Assembly: GCA_033026295.1 (NCBI GenBank)
Contig: CM065175.1
Location: 14,955,837 to 15,019,836, forward strand
Length of the DNA stretch: 64,000 nt
DNA from: Channa striata
Lineage: Eukaryota; Chordata; Actinopteri; Anabantiformes; Channidae
Direction of reading: 5' to 3'
Numbering within the stretch: position 1 is the stretch's first letter; every line of letters begins with the position of its first letter. The position numbers were made by a program, and so were the translations under genes. Positions 24,401-35,269 of the stretch are shown piece after piece. Under the pieces are notes generated by a model. That model searched no databases and was not told the DNA's origin. It saw only the letters and a list, made by a program, of their open reading frames with translations.

Positions 24401-27400
24401 ATAGTTCTCCCAGTAACTTTTTTCACATAAAAATGGAAATAATAACACATCATGTGTGGGAGGTTCGAGGAGCAGCAAGTCACTCCACATAGTTCAATGA
24501 CTGGTCTGACAGCTGGAAGCCAGACCAGTCATTGAACCTGGAAGAAATGGTTTCCAGGTTGAAAACCTGAGAGTGACATCTGAATTTGAAATATGCAGTC
24601 TAATAAAGTAGTTTTTAAGACAAGGGTGAAAAGCTTTTGTGTTTAAAATTAAATAATGGGACCAGCAGCTGGTTCAGTTTTGTAAAGTTTCCACATTTAT
24701 AGCTGTTTACAAGACAATCATGTCTTTTTTTTAACAAATTTAATGGAAGGTCCTTCTAGTAAGAAACGTTATTGTTCTTTCTGTGCCAAATAACTGCTGT
24801 CGAATGTGAAGTATTATAGGTTCTGAAAAGTAAACACAATTATTTTTTCATATTACTGTTTACAAATTAAATTGCTCGTAAAAAGACAAAGTCAGTCACT
24901 TAAGCCCCGTACAGTAAGCTATTGTCCTGAGATTTACAGATGTACGTACCTCCTGAGGGCATGTGATCCTCTTTGGTCTCACGGCTTCCTGCTGTAGCTG
25001 GTACACTGTTAGAGAAGCGCATGCATGTTAATAAAGACTGTCTGCCCCTCGGAGATAACAATCTTGGCAACACATTTAAGAAGAATCTAGCTAATGCAGT
25101 GCAACTACACAGCCTTCTGCCCTTAAAGCTGTCCACTCAACTGCTCTTCTAACAAATAGTAAAGGTAACAAGACATAAAATGAGCTATTCGTTTAGACAG
25201 CGATCAGGCAAAACGTTATGAGCATCTGTGCAATTCATGGCAGTCCAATACGGTGGTTCTGCCATAAATTCCACATTTACAAGGTTATAACTATAAGCAT
25301 TTACTTTAAATAGGGTGCACAAAACATTAGATAATGCGCAACTTTACTACCTACTTTGACCTCAGTGACAAACATGTATTGGAATTATCACCTTTCTGAC
25401 AGTTTCAACCTAAAAACTGAGTAGTATTCAGTATTGGATTGCATTAAAATGCACAGGTGGTCATAATGTAATGCCTGATAGTGTATATGCAAAGCTAAGC
25501 AGTCAGTGTTTTACATGACAGTAATGTGTAATCGACTTGAATTAAGTGTTGTTCATTTGCCTAATGTGCCACTATTTTCACTATTTGACTTTGAAAGGAA
25601 AACGCTTTGACTTACAAATACACACATGCTGCATCTGTATTAGTCGCCAGTGTTGAACTGGGAGCAAAGTGGAAACCGAATTAAGGGATTTGCAGCAGCG
25701 GAGTAATCACCACAAACACCTCAGCAGCCTCACAGAATTAGTACATCACAAGGGGAAATGGAAGCCAAAATTCTGCTGTTGATTCTGTTCCTCGCCTGAA
25801 CTGTCAAGACAAAAATATTACCGCTGTACAGGCAGGCCTACCCATGTCCCACTTCAGGGGTCATCCTTTTATAAAACACTGAAGATTTATTGAATTCTAG
25901 GATCATCCACAGTTGAGCTGATAACAAATAATGCCACAGATCACATTGAGATGATAACCAAAAATTCCACGGAACATGGTAAAAATCCAGCTACACACTG
26001 TCCGTCCGTTTACAATAACTGCAATACAAACAGTAGTTTCCCTAACAACTGGATAGCACACTTCAACGGCAGTTATGTGACATCATTTATGAGGTCATTA
26101 AATTTACAAATTTATTAAACCTTTCAAGACACTGTATAAGCAAAGAAAACTATTGTTGGCTCATACAAACACAAATGCTGAGAGCGGTTCTAAAAGTGTA
26201 ATTTTTTTTTTTTTTCGACAAACTACCTCATTTCCAAACCTCCAAACCACACTGCTTTATACTTTAGGGCACTTGTTCCTACTGTACATTCCTGTTGGGA
26301 ACTCCATAGCCTGTGCTGAGGATGGCAACTTGAGCTTTAAAACTGTGTCCTCATTACTAACTGTACTACACTACAGAAAGAAATCGCTGTGTGAGGTTGA
26401 GCGAAGTCTTCACTGCAGCAGATTCTCCAGGCAGGGGAAGGAAGACTCCTGACTGTGAATTTTCTTGTTTTGTCAGGTTGACTTAAGCCAAGCAGCAAGA
26501 TCTGGACATTATCCATTCCTGTGACACAGTGAGCTCTAAAAATACCTCAGCAGAGGACCAGAGGAGTCAGGAGAAGATGGGAGACACAGTGTTTCACAAA
26601 ATTATACACACGATATTTAATCACAGGGAAATTATTTCTGACCAGCTTCAAGAGAAGAAGCTGAGAAGTGAGCCTGTTTCCTCCCACATGGCAAAAAACA
26701 CTGTATAATGGGGTTTGTGGGTGTTTCAACTGAGCCGCTTTGCAGGTAGAAAATCTTATTTTCTTGGGTGATGGTAACCTATTTAACTCAGAGATCAGGA
26801 ACAGGCTGCTTTGCATTTGTGCATGTGTGAATGTGTTGTGTGGGCGAGTATGTTTCAGTGCGTGCTTTTTGTGCATGCGTATAGCTTTTTGGAAGGTGCA
26901 GCATATCTAATTGTGCCATATATATAACGAAACCAAACTAGTTTGTGTTAATTATCCAGTGGGTCACATATTAACATGCTATTTTTTAGGGAAATACACT
27001 AAAGGCCAGAGACAGGTTAAAACACTGATAATCGGCATCTAAAATGAATGTTATTACTCACAGTAAGATTTCCATATGGGTGGTTGGTAATCCTCCGGGT
27101 CTGAAAAACACAAAAACAAAGCAGGTCTCTGTTATGAGCGCACAGTGGTGTTAATAGACATAGCTCTGTTTTCTCTCATTAAAATCTCCATTTCTATCTC
27201 TTTCCCAGAGGAGCGTCTGTGGGCCCTTCACCACAGTTAAGTCACTGTTGTTTATCTCTCTCTTATAATGATGCATATGGATCCTCTCTGCGCAGCTGCT
27301 TCTTGAGGTGCACCAGCGAATGCACTTCGAATCAGTGTGTCTGCTTCAAGGACAATCAATACAGATGTTTGTCCGTGTCGTTAAACAAGGTGTCGTCACG

Positions 27401-30400
27401 CACCTAATTTATTTTACCTGAAACCAGGGTCCTGGAAAATCAAAGACAAGAGCAGAAACACAACCCGATAAAATATGGGAAGTTAATAAAAATCTACATC
27501 TTAGGACCGACAGCAAGACTTTGTTCTGTGAACCTACAGCCTGATTTATGATTACGTGAACACATTCCCGGAATGTATGATGGGGTGTGATGATACAGTG
27601 TATTAGCTTAAAAAGAGTAGGAGAGGTGATGAAGTAAAAGCCCTGTAGCAACCGATAATTTACTGTCGTAATTACTGGGTAAAGTTATGACTTGTAATGA
27701 ATTCTGTCACTAAATGGGTCAGAAATTAGAAAGTATGTGACCAAATCTGCTTCTGTACTAAACTGCAAAAAATATATATAGTAACTGGCACTAAAACTCT
27801 CAACACAAGGTCCATCTTATTTCATTTAACTCCAACTCTCATAACAGCAGCTCCAAATGGCGAAGTCAAAAATCTGTGATTTAAAACAAATGAGTTGACA
27901 CTTTAGTTCCCAAGGTCTAGCTCAAATATTAATGTTGCCTCTCTATGAAGTTGCAACAAAAGCTGTAATTATAGTAAACTCAACATATCAAGTTATATAT
28001 TGCAAATTGTGATTTAAAATATACACCCACATAAACGTATCGATAATTGGAATTATTGTTTACCATACTTAATTGATACAATAACAGTATTTAGCTATTT
28101 CATAGCAGATTTTATGGCAGATACAGAAATACTTCCAGCGAATCATGTTGGTCCAGAATATACATGTTGTTGTTATAAAACATTCCTTTGCCCTCATCAG
28201 CAGATGATTGCCACACCCCTCTGGCCAGAGGGAAAGAATCACACACCTGAGGAGGGAACTGGTTAATGAAAACTAGTGAGCACTTGTTGGACGTGGGCAC
28301 TGAGGTACATGCAGAGGAGATATGAAACCTACTTACATAAACAGCATCAGTGTTCACAGCTTTATTGCTAAATGTCTGTGTATTCCTGTTCTGCTCTATT
28401 TTTTTTCTCTGTTTGACTGACGGAACCGAAATAGCAGGCAATCAGAGTATTAACTTCATGCTGTTTCCTCTTCTCACTGCAGCAGGAATTTCACATGATG
28501 TTGGCTGCAACATTTTTCAACAAAAAGCTCATCATTACATCTCACCATAATAGCAGGGTTACTGAGGAGAAAGCAAACTTTGTATCGCAGAGGGAAGATA
28601 GGTGCATACAATCAAAAGCTGAATAATTATGCAAATGATATAAAAGCCTTTTAGCTGGGAAGCGGGCGTATGAGGGTAAAGGCTGTTGCTAAAGCTCTGA
28701 ACCGAATATCGAGGCTAAACAGTCTTTAGCTTCTGTTTGCTGATGTGCGGCCAAACTGCCTTGGAATATGTATTGTCCTAAAGCTGATGCTTTGTCACTG
28801 TGTCTGAAAGATTTATGCCACTGCGCTGGTTTAAAGAACGTGATTTCATCTGGGCGGCTGCCAAATATTCTCTTTTCAATCTGATTCGTTTTAATGACGA
28901 ATGGCATTTCAGTCTGGAATTCTGCAGCGGTCTCGACTGAGAGAAGGGAGCTCTGATGCAAACACACACTCACACAAACACACTAGGCTACACTGTGCAC
29001 ACCCACTCTAAACCAAATACATATATACACAAGCAGACGAACACACAGATATCCAAAGAACATCAAAAAGAATTTCTAAGTAGCCCAGAATTTGGGTGGT
29101 GTCTGATGATCAGGGAGTATTTAAAATTCTGGAGCAGCCGGAGGGTTCTTCCCCTGAAGAAAACAGCTATTAATTGTGTTGCCCTCCATTACACACCAGT
29201 CGGAGGCATTCAATAAAATAATTACCAGCGGGTGTTCGCTTTGGTGACAAAGAGAATTGGTGATGAATGAAGATCAAGCTCACCTTAGACTGTTGCTTCC
29301 TGAGACTTCATTTGCCCTACAGTCTGTGCACAGGCAAAACATTACTTAGCTATAGCACCAAAAATAACAACGTTTGTAGATGTACTGAATAATGACTATG
29401 CAGCTGACAATGGCATGACAAGTTTGGAACATTTCATGACCTTTTCATAATCCTGTTCACTATATTGAAAATTATATATAGAGAAAAAACATCATGCAGC
29501 TTTTCTTTTACCAAAAACACAAAATGTAAACACTGGTCTTTCAATCTATGCATATGTCTACTGTTGTTTTCATTTGTGGTCCATGGATGATGCCTTAGCG
29601 AGTGAACTACAGCAGGGGACAGTTTCCTGAGTGAACAACAACAATCAGTGTAGTAAAGACTAGAGACAAACAATGTTTGTGCTCCAAACATTCATAAGTA
29701 ATGCTTATGGGCAATTACTTATTGGCATAACAACCACGAAGGGACTCGAACCCTCAATCTTCTGATCCGAAGTCAGACGCCTTATCCATTAGGCCACGCG
29801 GTCTACAAAGAATCTACCCCCCTGTGTAAGTCAGAAAAACACATTCTCTCTTTAAACAATTAATATGCTGTCTCTGTATTATTTTCAATTAGTAAGGCTA
29901 CAATAGGTAGTTACAAGCCCTGTTGCGTGTAGTTTTATGTGCCTTATTTCCGCTGTCTATGTTCACCTCGTATGTTGATGTTAAGATGTCAGTCTGAGGG
30001 TCGGGTGAGGAAAGAGTTTGTGGTCTCCTGTTTGTTTTACAGCATTTCACACTACATGTGTGACAGGCAGTAGCCATATTTTTGTGATGCCTGGCTAACG
30101 TGGTGACACAGAGTCATTTAGCACTGATGCACCACAAACATACATTTCACCACCATCAGCTCTTCCTATGTGGTAAATGTTCTGCTCATATCGCCCTTTT
30201 ATCCACAGCACTTGACAATGTTGCTTCTGTTTCACACTTCCACACCAGTGAGGGCAGCTGCCATGCAAGATGCTCACCTGACCCACCGCAAGCAACTTGG
30301 GGTTCAGTGTGTTGCCCAACAGCACTTAAATATTAGCGTTATTAGTGCTTAATGTTGCTCACTTATGTTCAATACTTTGTTCAATAGTTGTCATGGAAGC

Positions 30401-33258
30401 AGGAGTCTGACCCAGTCCTAATCCTAATTTAGCAGTCTAAAGTAAGGAAAAGGGGGTATCATAATAATTCATTCTTTCATAATGTTGCTTAGTAGGTCTT
30501 TTTAGACTGCAGTGTGGCCATGCTCGATTTAGTCATTTGATTAACTTGGCACAAAAAATTATAGCCTAAACACACACAGTCACATGCTGGTGCAGGGCTC
30601 TGAGTGCAATGCTACAGATACATACAGACAGTCATGCAAAACACACACACACATACACACACAGAGTCAGTGGGATGCAGCAGAGCTGCAGCATGGAGAC
30701 CATCTGTGTATTACACTGGTCCAAGACAAGCATTCAAACTGTCTTAGAGCTGGCCAGATACCATGTGACAGGTATGAGGGCACCTCTCTGAAGTGTGTTT
30801 GTGCACTGCTGGGCTGAACGCCCTTAGGGAAACTGGATTGCTTAGTGGGACTTAGTCGTTGATGCTATAAAGCATGCGGATAATCTCAGTAAATCAATGA
30901 ACATGATAGAAATCTGGTCCTACATGATTTACACTGGAAAGGACAAGGAACAGAACCAATGGAAAGATTTTTGAGTGAACTACAGCATTTGCCAGAAACA
31001 TGTGCAGAATTGTGTCGAGCAGACAGCCTTTCTGTAAGACATGCCTGTAATTCTGCCTCCCTGACCAATTTTGTCATTTGAGGCCTGGAGCAGAAGGCAT
31101 ACTTTCATACTCTATCCCTCAATTTATTTTCAAAGCTTTATTTCCTGGAGCCATCTAGCAAATGGTGTGCTGCTGGTACAGTACATGCTTCCATGCCCAC
31201 CCATGCCAAGAATGTGTAGGAATCTGCCTGATCTAGAATAATCGACAGAAATATCTTTCCAGGGAGGAAAGAGATTCTAACAGAAATGTTGCAATCACCC
31301 TGAAACTGTTTTAGTTTGCAAAAAATACAAGATAGGCGTATTATTTTTTACCAGTGTTTTAACAGATTGTATTTACAAACAAGTCTTGACATTTCTATGT
31401 GGTATGTGCTATTGTTCCCTTTATGTCAATAATATGCAGGAAGTACAGAAGTAATGCAGTGTGCTGTAACTAACAATACCACTGTCATAGATCAATTTGT
31501 AGCATGTAAAGCTGTTATCAGTGACACTTGTTGAATAAACTTTATTTACACACTCTCTCCCCAACACAAGACATGGCACAAGATTTCTCGATAGACTTAA
31601 CACTAGAAGCAGCTGTTATTAATACTCCAAGAGCACTTTGTTTGCAGCCAGATAAGACGACCTAATACGGAGCAGGGATTCATTTTTGAGTCATATGCCT
31701 CATAGACAAGATTATTCAAATGTTGTGTCTGACTGCCAAAGAGCTCTGCATGAAAATAATAATACCCTTGTGACAACCACTCTATCCCTGGCAGTAGAGC
31801 AGCTTGTAACCTCTGATAATTATATTGAGAGCCCAACAGTAATGACAACCCTCCCATGCCACAGAAAGAAAAGACTTTCCTCTTAAAGCAGCAGCGGTCA
31901 AACCGTAAATCCGCTGCTTTCTGAAACGCACACATGAGATAATGCTTTGTGAAGTATGTGGTTACCACAGGCTATATCAGCTTGGAAATGACTGCACGTC
32001 CCTCCCATTGGTCAGTACATTGGGAAATGTGACTCTGCTGTGTGGTGCGGTTGGGACGCAGAGAGACCAAGTAAGTAACACAAACATTAGGATACACATA
32101 TCTTCAACCTGTAGCAAACATATAGTTCGCCATGCAAAGTTTGAAATGTTTTTCTGTTCGTAGGTTGAGAAAGGACTGTATCACTACACATTTCTAGATG
32201 TGATTCTCTGTGGTTGAAAGTAAAATATTGGTGGAAAGAGCGAACACAAACCAAAATGCTGAGCCTGTTATTTTACAAACGGCCTCTCTCTCCTCTTGTC
32301 AAACACACTCTCTCTGTTTCTCGCATGCCTCTGGTTGTTGGTGGGGCTTCCACGTCAAACAGCAGTGTGATAGTGGAGTTTGTACTTTATACCCTGGCAA
32401 ACATGGGCAACGCGCTCTATCAACACAGAATGGGATGTACACAGACACAAACACTGAGCTGCTATTTCATTCTGGGTTTGTTTGATCATCTGCTATCCCC
32501 ACGCTCCGCTCTCAGTTTGAGAATTAAAGTCTAAATTGAAAGTTTTAGCAATATATAATAGGTCATACACGTTAAAGCATGGCCTGGTTGAAGCAAAAAA
32601 GGGAGGGAGGATAATACAGTTCATTCTGGCACAGTATTACCTCACTGGTTCATTGCATATTAGGATTTGGATAGTGTCAGAAAACACCCTGCGCTTTGGA
32701 AAATTGTAGCTTGCAAAAGCCAAAGATAATCCAGAAAAGCCAACCAAGCGGAAAGTCAATAAGAGAATTATAGAGATGATTGGCAATCTAATGATAACAT
32801 CAAAACCCAACGTCATACAGACTGCATCTCCCAACCCCATGATCCTCAGCACACAAAAGGCATCTTTTCCCTCTTACCACCACTGCATCACTTACAGTAG
32901 ACGAGGATGCTTTGCGTTCATCTTAAATCCCAAATCTCAGCAGTGACTGGAAGCTTGACTTCAATACATATTTAAAGAAGAGTTAAACAGATTTCATAGT
33001 GTGTGTTTATGGGGAGGATTTGGTTTTTACAAGACAATTAAAAGTTTCTTTCCAGCCACATAATAGGGTCTGTTGAAACAGAACGCAGGCGTGTGTTCAT
33101 AGGATAGATGATTATTATTATCATTATCACTATCATTATTATAATGATATAAATAATAGTGTATAAGCGCCATATGTCAGTGTCTAGTGTGAGCTATGTC
33201 AACTCTTACCCGAGGATATGGATGAACCTGAGAGGCTTGAGTTGCTGGATGCTGCCAT
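14696..33258 (-). CDS. CHN2: CHN2: beta2-chimaerin, SH2-C1-RhoGAP Rac GAP (long isoform)
   Basis: A diacylglycerol-responsive GTPase-activating protein for Rac. Thirteen coding exons (minus strand): 33258-33210, 27100-27062, 25005-24950, 23884-23853, 23599-23486, 23368-23098, 18237-18154, 17147-17063, 15990-15817, 15689-15612, 15403-15266, 15172-15067, 14867-14696. All are GT-AG and phase-consistent, giving 465 aa (human 468). The start is a well-placed ATG (GGGATGG) opening [16 protein letters not shown]. The SH2 domain spans about 59-150, with phosphotyrosine-binding Arg83 in the YLIRES strand. The C1 domain spans about 212-261 with all zinc ligands (His212, Cys225, Cys228, Cys242, Cys245, His250, Cys253, Cys261). 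The RhoGAP domain covers about 275-465, with the putative arginine finger Arg310 in GLYRVSG and the conserved [14 protein letters not shown] segment. It ends EHEDVLF. CHN2 rather than CHN1 is supported by the neighbours FKBP14 and CPVL. The linker between SH2 and C1 (about 160-190) is the most divergent part. Confidence 0.96.
18409..18900 (-). promoter_or_regulatory. CHN2: Probable promoter/5' UTR of short CHN2 isoform
   Basis: This is the region directly upstream of the internal CHN2 start. It is richer in G+C than the surrounding intron and has no splice acceptor between it and the ATG, so a transcript for the short isoform must begin here. I cannot place the start site. A hydrophobic reading frame crosses it but lacks an ATG. 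Confidence 0.5.
18901..22968. other. CHN2 intron, upstream part
   Basis: Intronic sequence between the SH2 exon (23368-23098) and the short-isoform promoter. There are no exons or RNA genes that I recognise. It contains the SINE-like repeat at 22440-22623 and a small Tc1-like fragment at 22940-22990, annotated separately. Short ORFs here have no protein-family likeness. Confidence 0.5.
22440..22623 (-). repeat. Degenerate tRNA-like SINE-type repeat
   Basis: On the minus strand it begins GGGCAGCACTGTGGTGAAG, runs through TGGTTAGCGCTG (A-box-like) and GGTTTGAATCG (B-box-like), then GAGTTTGCATGTTCT. This is the recurrent dispersed repeat of fish genomes whose consensus starts GGGCGGCACGGTGG. 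The copy is mutated and its tail is lost. The family name is not assigned from sequence alone. Confidence 0.65.
22940..22990 (+). mobile_element. Small Tc1/mariner-like fragment
   Basis: The stretch around TTTTGTCATTATGGGACACT resembles the 3' non-coding tail of fish Tc1-like elements (consensus-like phrase TTTGTCATTATGGGG). It is similar to the longer remnant at 53108-53426. It is short and near a CHN2 exon, so it is only a probable remnant. Confidence 0.4.
24493..24558. repeat. Two adjacent perfect inverted repeats (hairpins)
   Basis: Arm TTCAATGACTGGTCTG (24493-24508) is perfectly complementary to 24521-24536, with a 12-nt loop. It is followed directly by a second hairpin with 7-bp arms (CCTGGAA at 24537-24543 and TTCCAGG at 24552-24558). 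They lie in the CHN2 intron between exons 25005-24950 and 23884-23853. They could be a fold-back MITE remnant or a structured RNA; nothing decides between these. Confidence 0.75.
25198..25489 (+). mobile_element. Non-autonomous DNA transposon copy (MITE), copy 2
   Basis: A 292-bp element in a CHN2 intron with imperfect terminal inverted repeats. The left end is CGATCAGGCAAAACGTTATG; the right end read inverted is CTATCAGGCATTACATTATG. Its inner parts match the element at 5531-5866 in the opposite orientation. It is non-coding. Confidence 0.7.
27101..33209. other. CHN2 intron 1
   Basis: A 6.1-kb first intron of the long CHN2 isoform. It holds the tRNA-Arg gene at 29731-29803 and a short (CA)n-rich stretch near 30641-30664. 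No protein-coding exon was recognised. ORFs here (for example 28112-28441 and 31603-31968) have no family resemblance and no splice context. Confidence 0.6.
29731..29803 (-). tRNA. tRNA-Arg (anticodon TCG)
   Basis: Read on the minus strand, the 73-nt sequence starts GACCGCGTGGCCTAATGG and contains the anticodon loop CTTCGGA, with TCG in the middle, closed by TCTGA/TCAGA. It has the B box GGTTCGAGTCC and ends CGTGGTTG. It closely matches vertebrate tRNA-Arg-TCG. The acceptor stem pairs throughout, but position 1-72 is G-U because the usual 3' C is a T here. It sits in CHN2 intron 1 on the same strand as CHN2. No run of four or more T is seen just downstream, unusual for an active Pol III gene. 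Confidence 0.93.
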
Positions 33259-33640
33259 CCCAAAGCGGTTCCAGGCTCGGTTACTCCCGTCTGGCCAAGG
33301 TGCGCTCGCAGCGGCTCGTCCCCGGTGGTGCCTCCATTTCATCCGCGTTCCACTGTGCTTCACCTTTGGCGGCTGCACCGGTGACTATTTCGTGCCTAGT
33401 TCCCCCCTCCACCCACCCTGAGTCCGCCACACTTCTGTGGAAATCCGCTGATCTTCCCCGACGATTGGCCGTGCGCCTTGGTGCGGAGCTGCCGCTGCCG
33501 CAGACGCTGGAGGTGCTGCCGCCACAGAGAGAGACGCTCGCTCAGGATCCGGATTCGGGGATGTGCGCGGTGGATCCGCCGCTCCAAACACACTTCCTCA
33601 CGCCGGACACACAGTCGCTGCAGGTCTCGGTTCTTGCGCC
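33259..33640 (-). promoter_or_regulatory. CHN2: CHN2 5' UTR and CpG-rich promoter region
   Basis: This region lies directly upstream of the CHN2 ATG (33258-33256). It is clearly G+C- and CpG-richer than its surroundings, with many CG dinucleotides between 33290 and 33610. That is typical of a vertebrate promoter and first exon. Plus-strand ORFs across it (up to 201 codons) are by-products of the composition. The transcription start is not determinable from sequence. Confidence 0.6.
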
Positions 33641-35140
33641 ATGGAGATCAGCTCCAGTTTCCATGTGCCACTTTAAGGGCAGTAATAAACACACCAGACT
33701 GCAGCGTAGACGCCTTCTTAAAGTGAAAGTTTGGAGCAGGGTTGCCAGATGCAAGCAGCCCTGACTGGCACAGGAACCCTCCACCCAAAAACCAGTTTGG
33801 CCAAACTCAAAACAGACCCTCCTTTAGACTGAAACCCACAGTTCAATCAGATCCATGCAAGGGCCCAACCAGCTGAACCACATATTCCAGCTTGGACCCT
33901 GCATGTTTTCATCACATGTTGAAGAACCACAGTGAATCTGTACGTTTTTTACGCCACCTGGTGGCTTCCGGCTTTGTGGGAAAAGACAGGCTTTAGTGGA
34001 TTTGACGTCAAGTGCAGTTTGAAGAAAGGTCAGTAACCCTTTGCACCTTTGTCACTTCATCTCCCAGTGTCAAGAAGCAACTTTAGCTGGTAGTTGTGCC
34101 TGGATTTCACCTGTCATTAAAAAGTCTCATTGGTGGAGTTTAGGACACATCTGGGCAGATGCTCCAGTCCAGATGTTCAATGGCCAGCAGTTAAAGCTGT
34201 GGTCATTTTGAACAGATTCTGGGTGAGAATGTGTACAACTGTTAGGACAAACTGGTAAGAATAAAAAAAAGCTCAGATGTGTCAAACGAGCAGCATGTCT
34301 GAGCTTGACAGCCAGAGGACATATCAAAACATGTCTTATTCCAGTGTAATCAGCCGTTTAAAACTACACTGTATTTTAAAAATGCCACCACACCACAGAA
34401 CAAGTCAAATGCCCAGTAACATCCAGCTTTGTGTTGCCTCCCCCCCACACACCTGAGCTGTCACTGGGCTGGGAGAGGCCTTTTCATATCTATTGTGCAA
34501 TGTGAGGGATTTTAGTATGAAGTCTAGTATGTCAGAGGTCAGTGGGCGACTGGTACACATATCTCACTCATACACATATCTCACTCATACACATATTTCA
34601 CTCATACACAGATCTCACTCATACACAGATCTCACTGACACAGCAAATTAAAAAAAAACATGGTACATGGTACATGTCTCAGCCTGTCATCATTGGTGGC
34701 TGTCACTCATTAGCTCCATATTTCTTCACTTTTATGCAGATTTTTAGTGTTTACTTTACATAAACCCATCATGTAGTATCCCAGCTTTTATGATGAATAA
34801 ATATAAAAGTGATCAGTAGTGTATTTGTGTAGTTAGTGCACAAGAAAAACATTTGTGCATAACATGAAATATTACAACACATTAGCCTAAACATTTAACA
34901 CAAAAACTCTATTTAGAATATGAGTATTAAAATGTTCACAATAACTTATGGATTCATTACTTAATTTATCCGTTTTATAAAACGCCAGAGCCACTTTGAT
35001 AACCAATTATACAAATTATAACAAATGTAAATCTAACATTTCAAAAACTAGCATTAAATTTCTAGCTCCGGATGTGAAAAACGGGGGTGTTTTTTTCAGT
35101 TTTCTGGACATTTGACCGCTCTGAGGGTTGTCAGCGCGTT
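33641..35140. other. Intergenic spacer between CHN2 and CPVL
   Basis: A head-to-head spacer of about 1.5 kb, mostly AT-rich, holding the 17-bp minisatellite at 34562-34644. No gene or RNA was recognised. Confidence 0.5.
34562..34644. repeat. 17-bp minisatellite
   Basis: About five tandem copies of the unit TCTCACTCATACACATA, the last ones with variants (CACAGA) and the final copy partial. Confidence 0.9.
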
Positions 35141-35150
35141 TCTCACGCTC

Positions 35151-35200
35151 ACCACGTGATCGACTGTGTCACATGATCTAATCAGATTGGATCACGTGAC
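35151..35200. promoter_or_regulatory. CPVL: E-box cluster (CLEAR-like) upstream of CPVL
   Basis: Three M/E-box-like sites occur within 50 bp: CACGTG at 35153-35158, TCACATGAT around 35169-35177 and ATCACGTGAC at 35191-35200. They lie 70-120 bp upstream of the CPVL ATG. ATCACGTGAC differs at one base from the CLEAR consensus GTCACGTGAC bound by TFEB/TFE3, regulators of lysosomal genes. CPVL is a serine carboxypeptidase of the secretory/lysosomal pathway, so the site is plausible. Function is inferred. Confidence 0.55.
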
Positions 35201-35269
35201 TCTGGCTTGCCTGTTTCGCCCTCTATCTGTATTTCTCCGGTTGAACGTGTCCTCCTCTTTCCACCGAGC

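Noticed and set aside
33159..33764. 201-codon plus-strand ORF over the CHN2 first exon
   Set aside because: It is the opposite strand of the CpG-rich CHN2 first exon and promoter. Length is explained by GC-rich composition, and several overlapping frames are equally open.
34562..34644. CRISPR-like direct repeats
   Set aside because: The units are immediately tandem without unique spacers, so this is an ordinary minisatellite.
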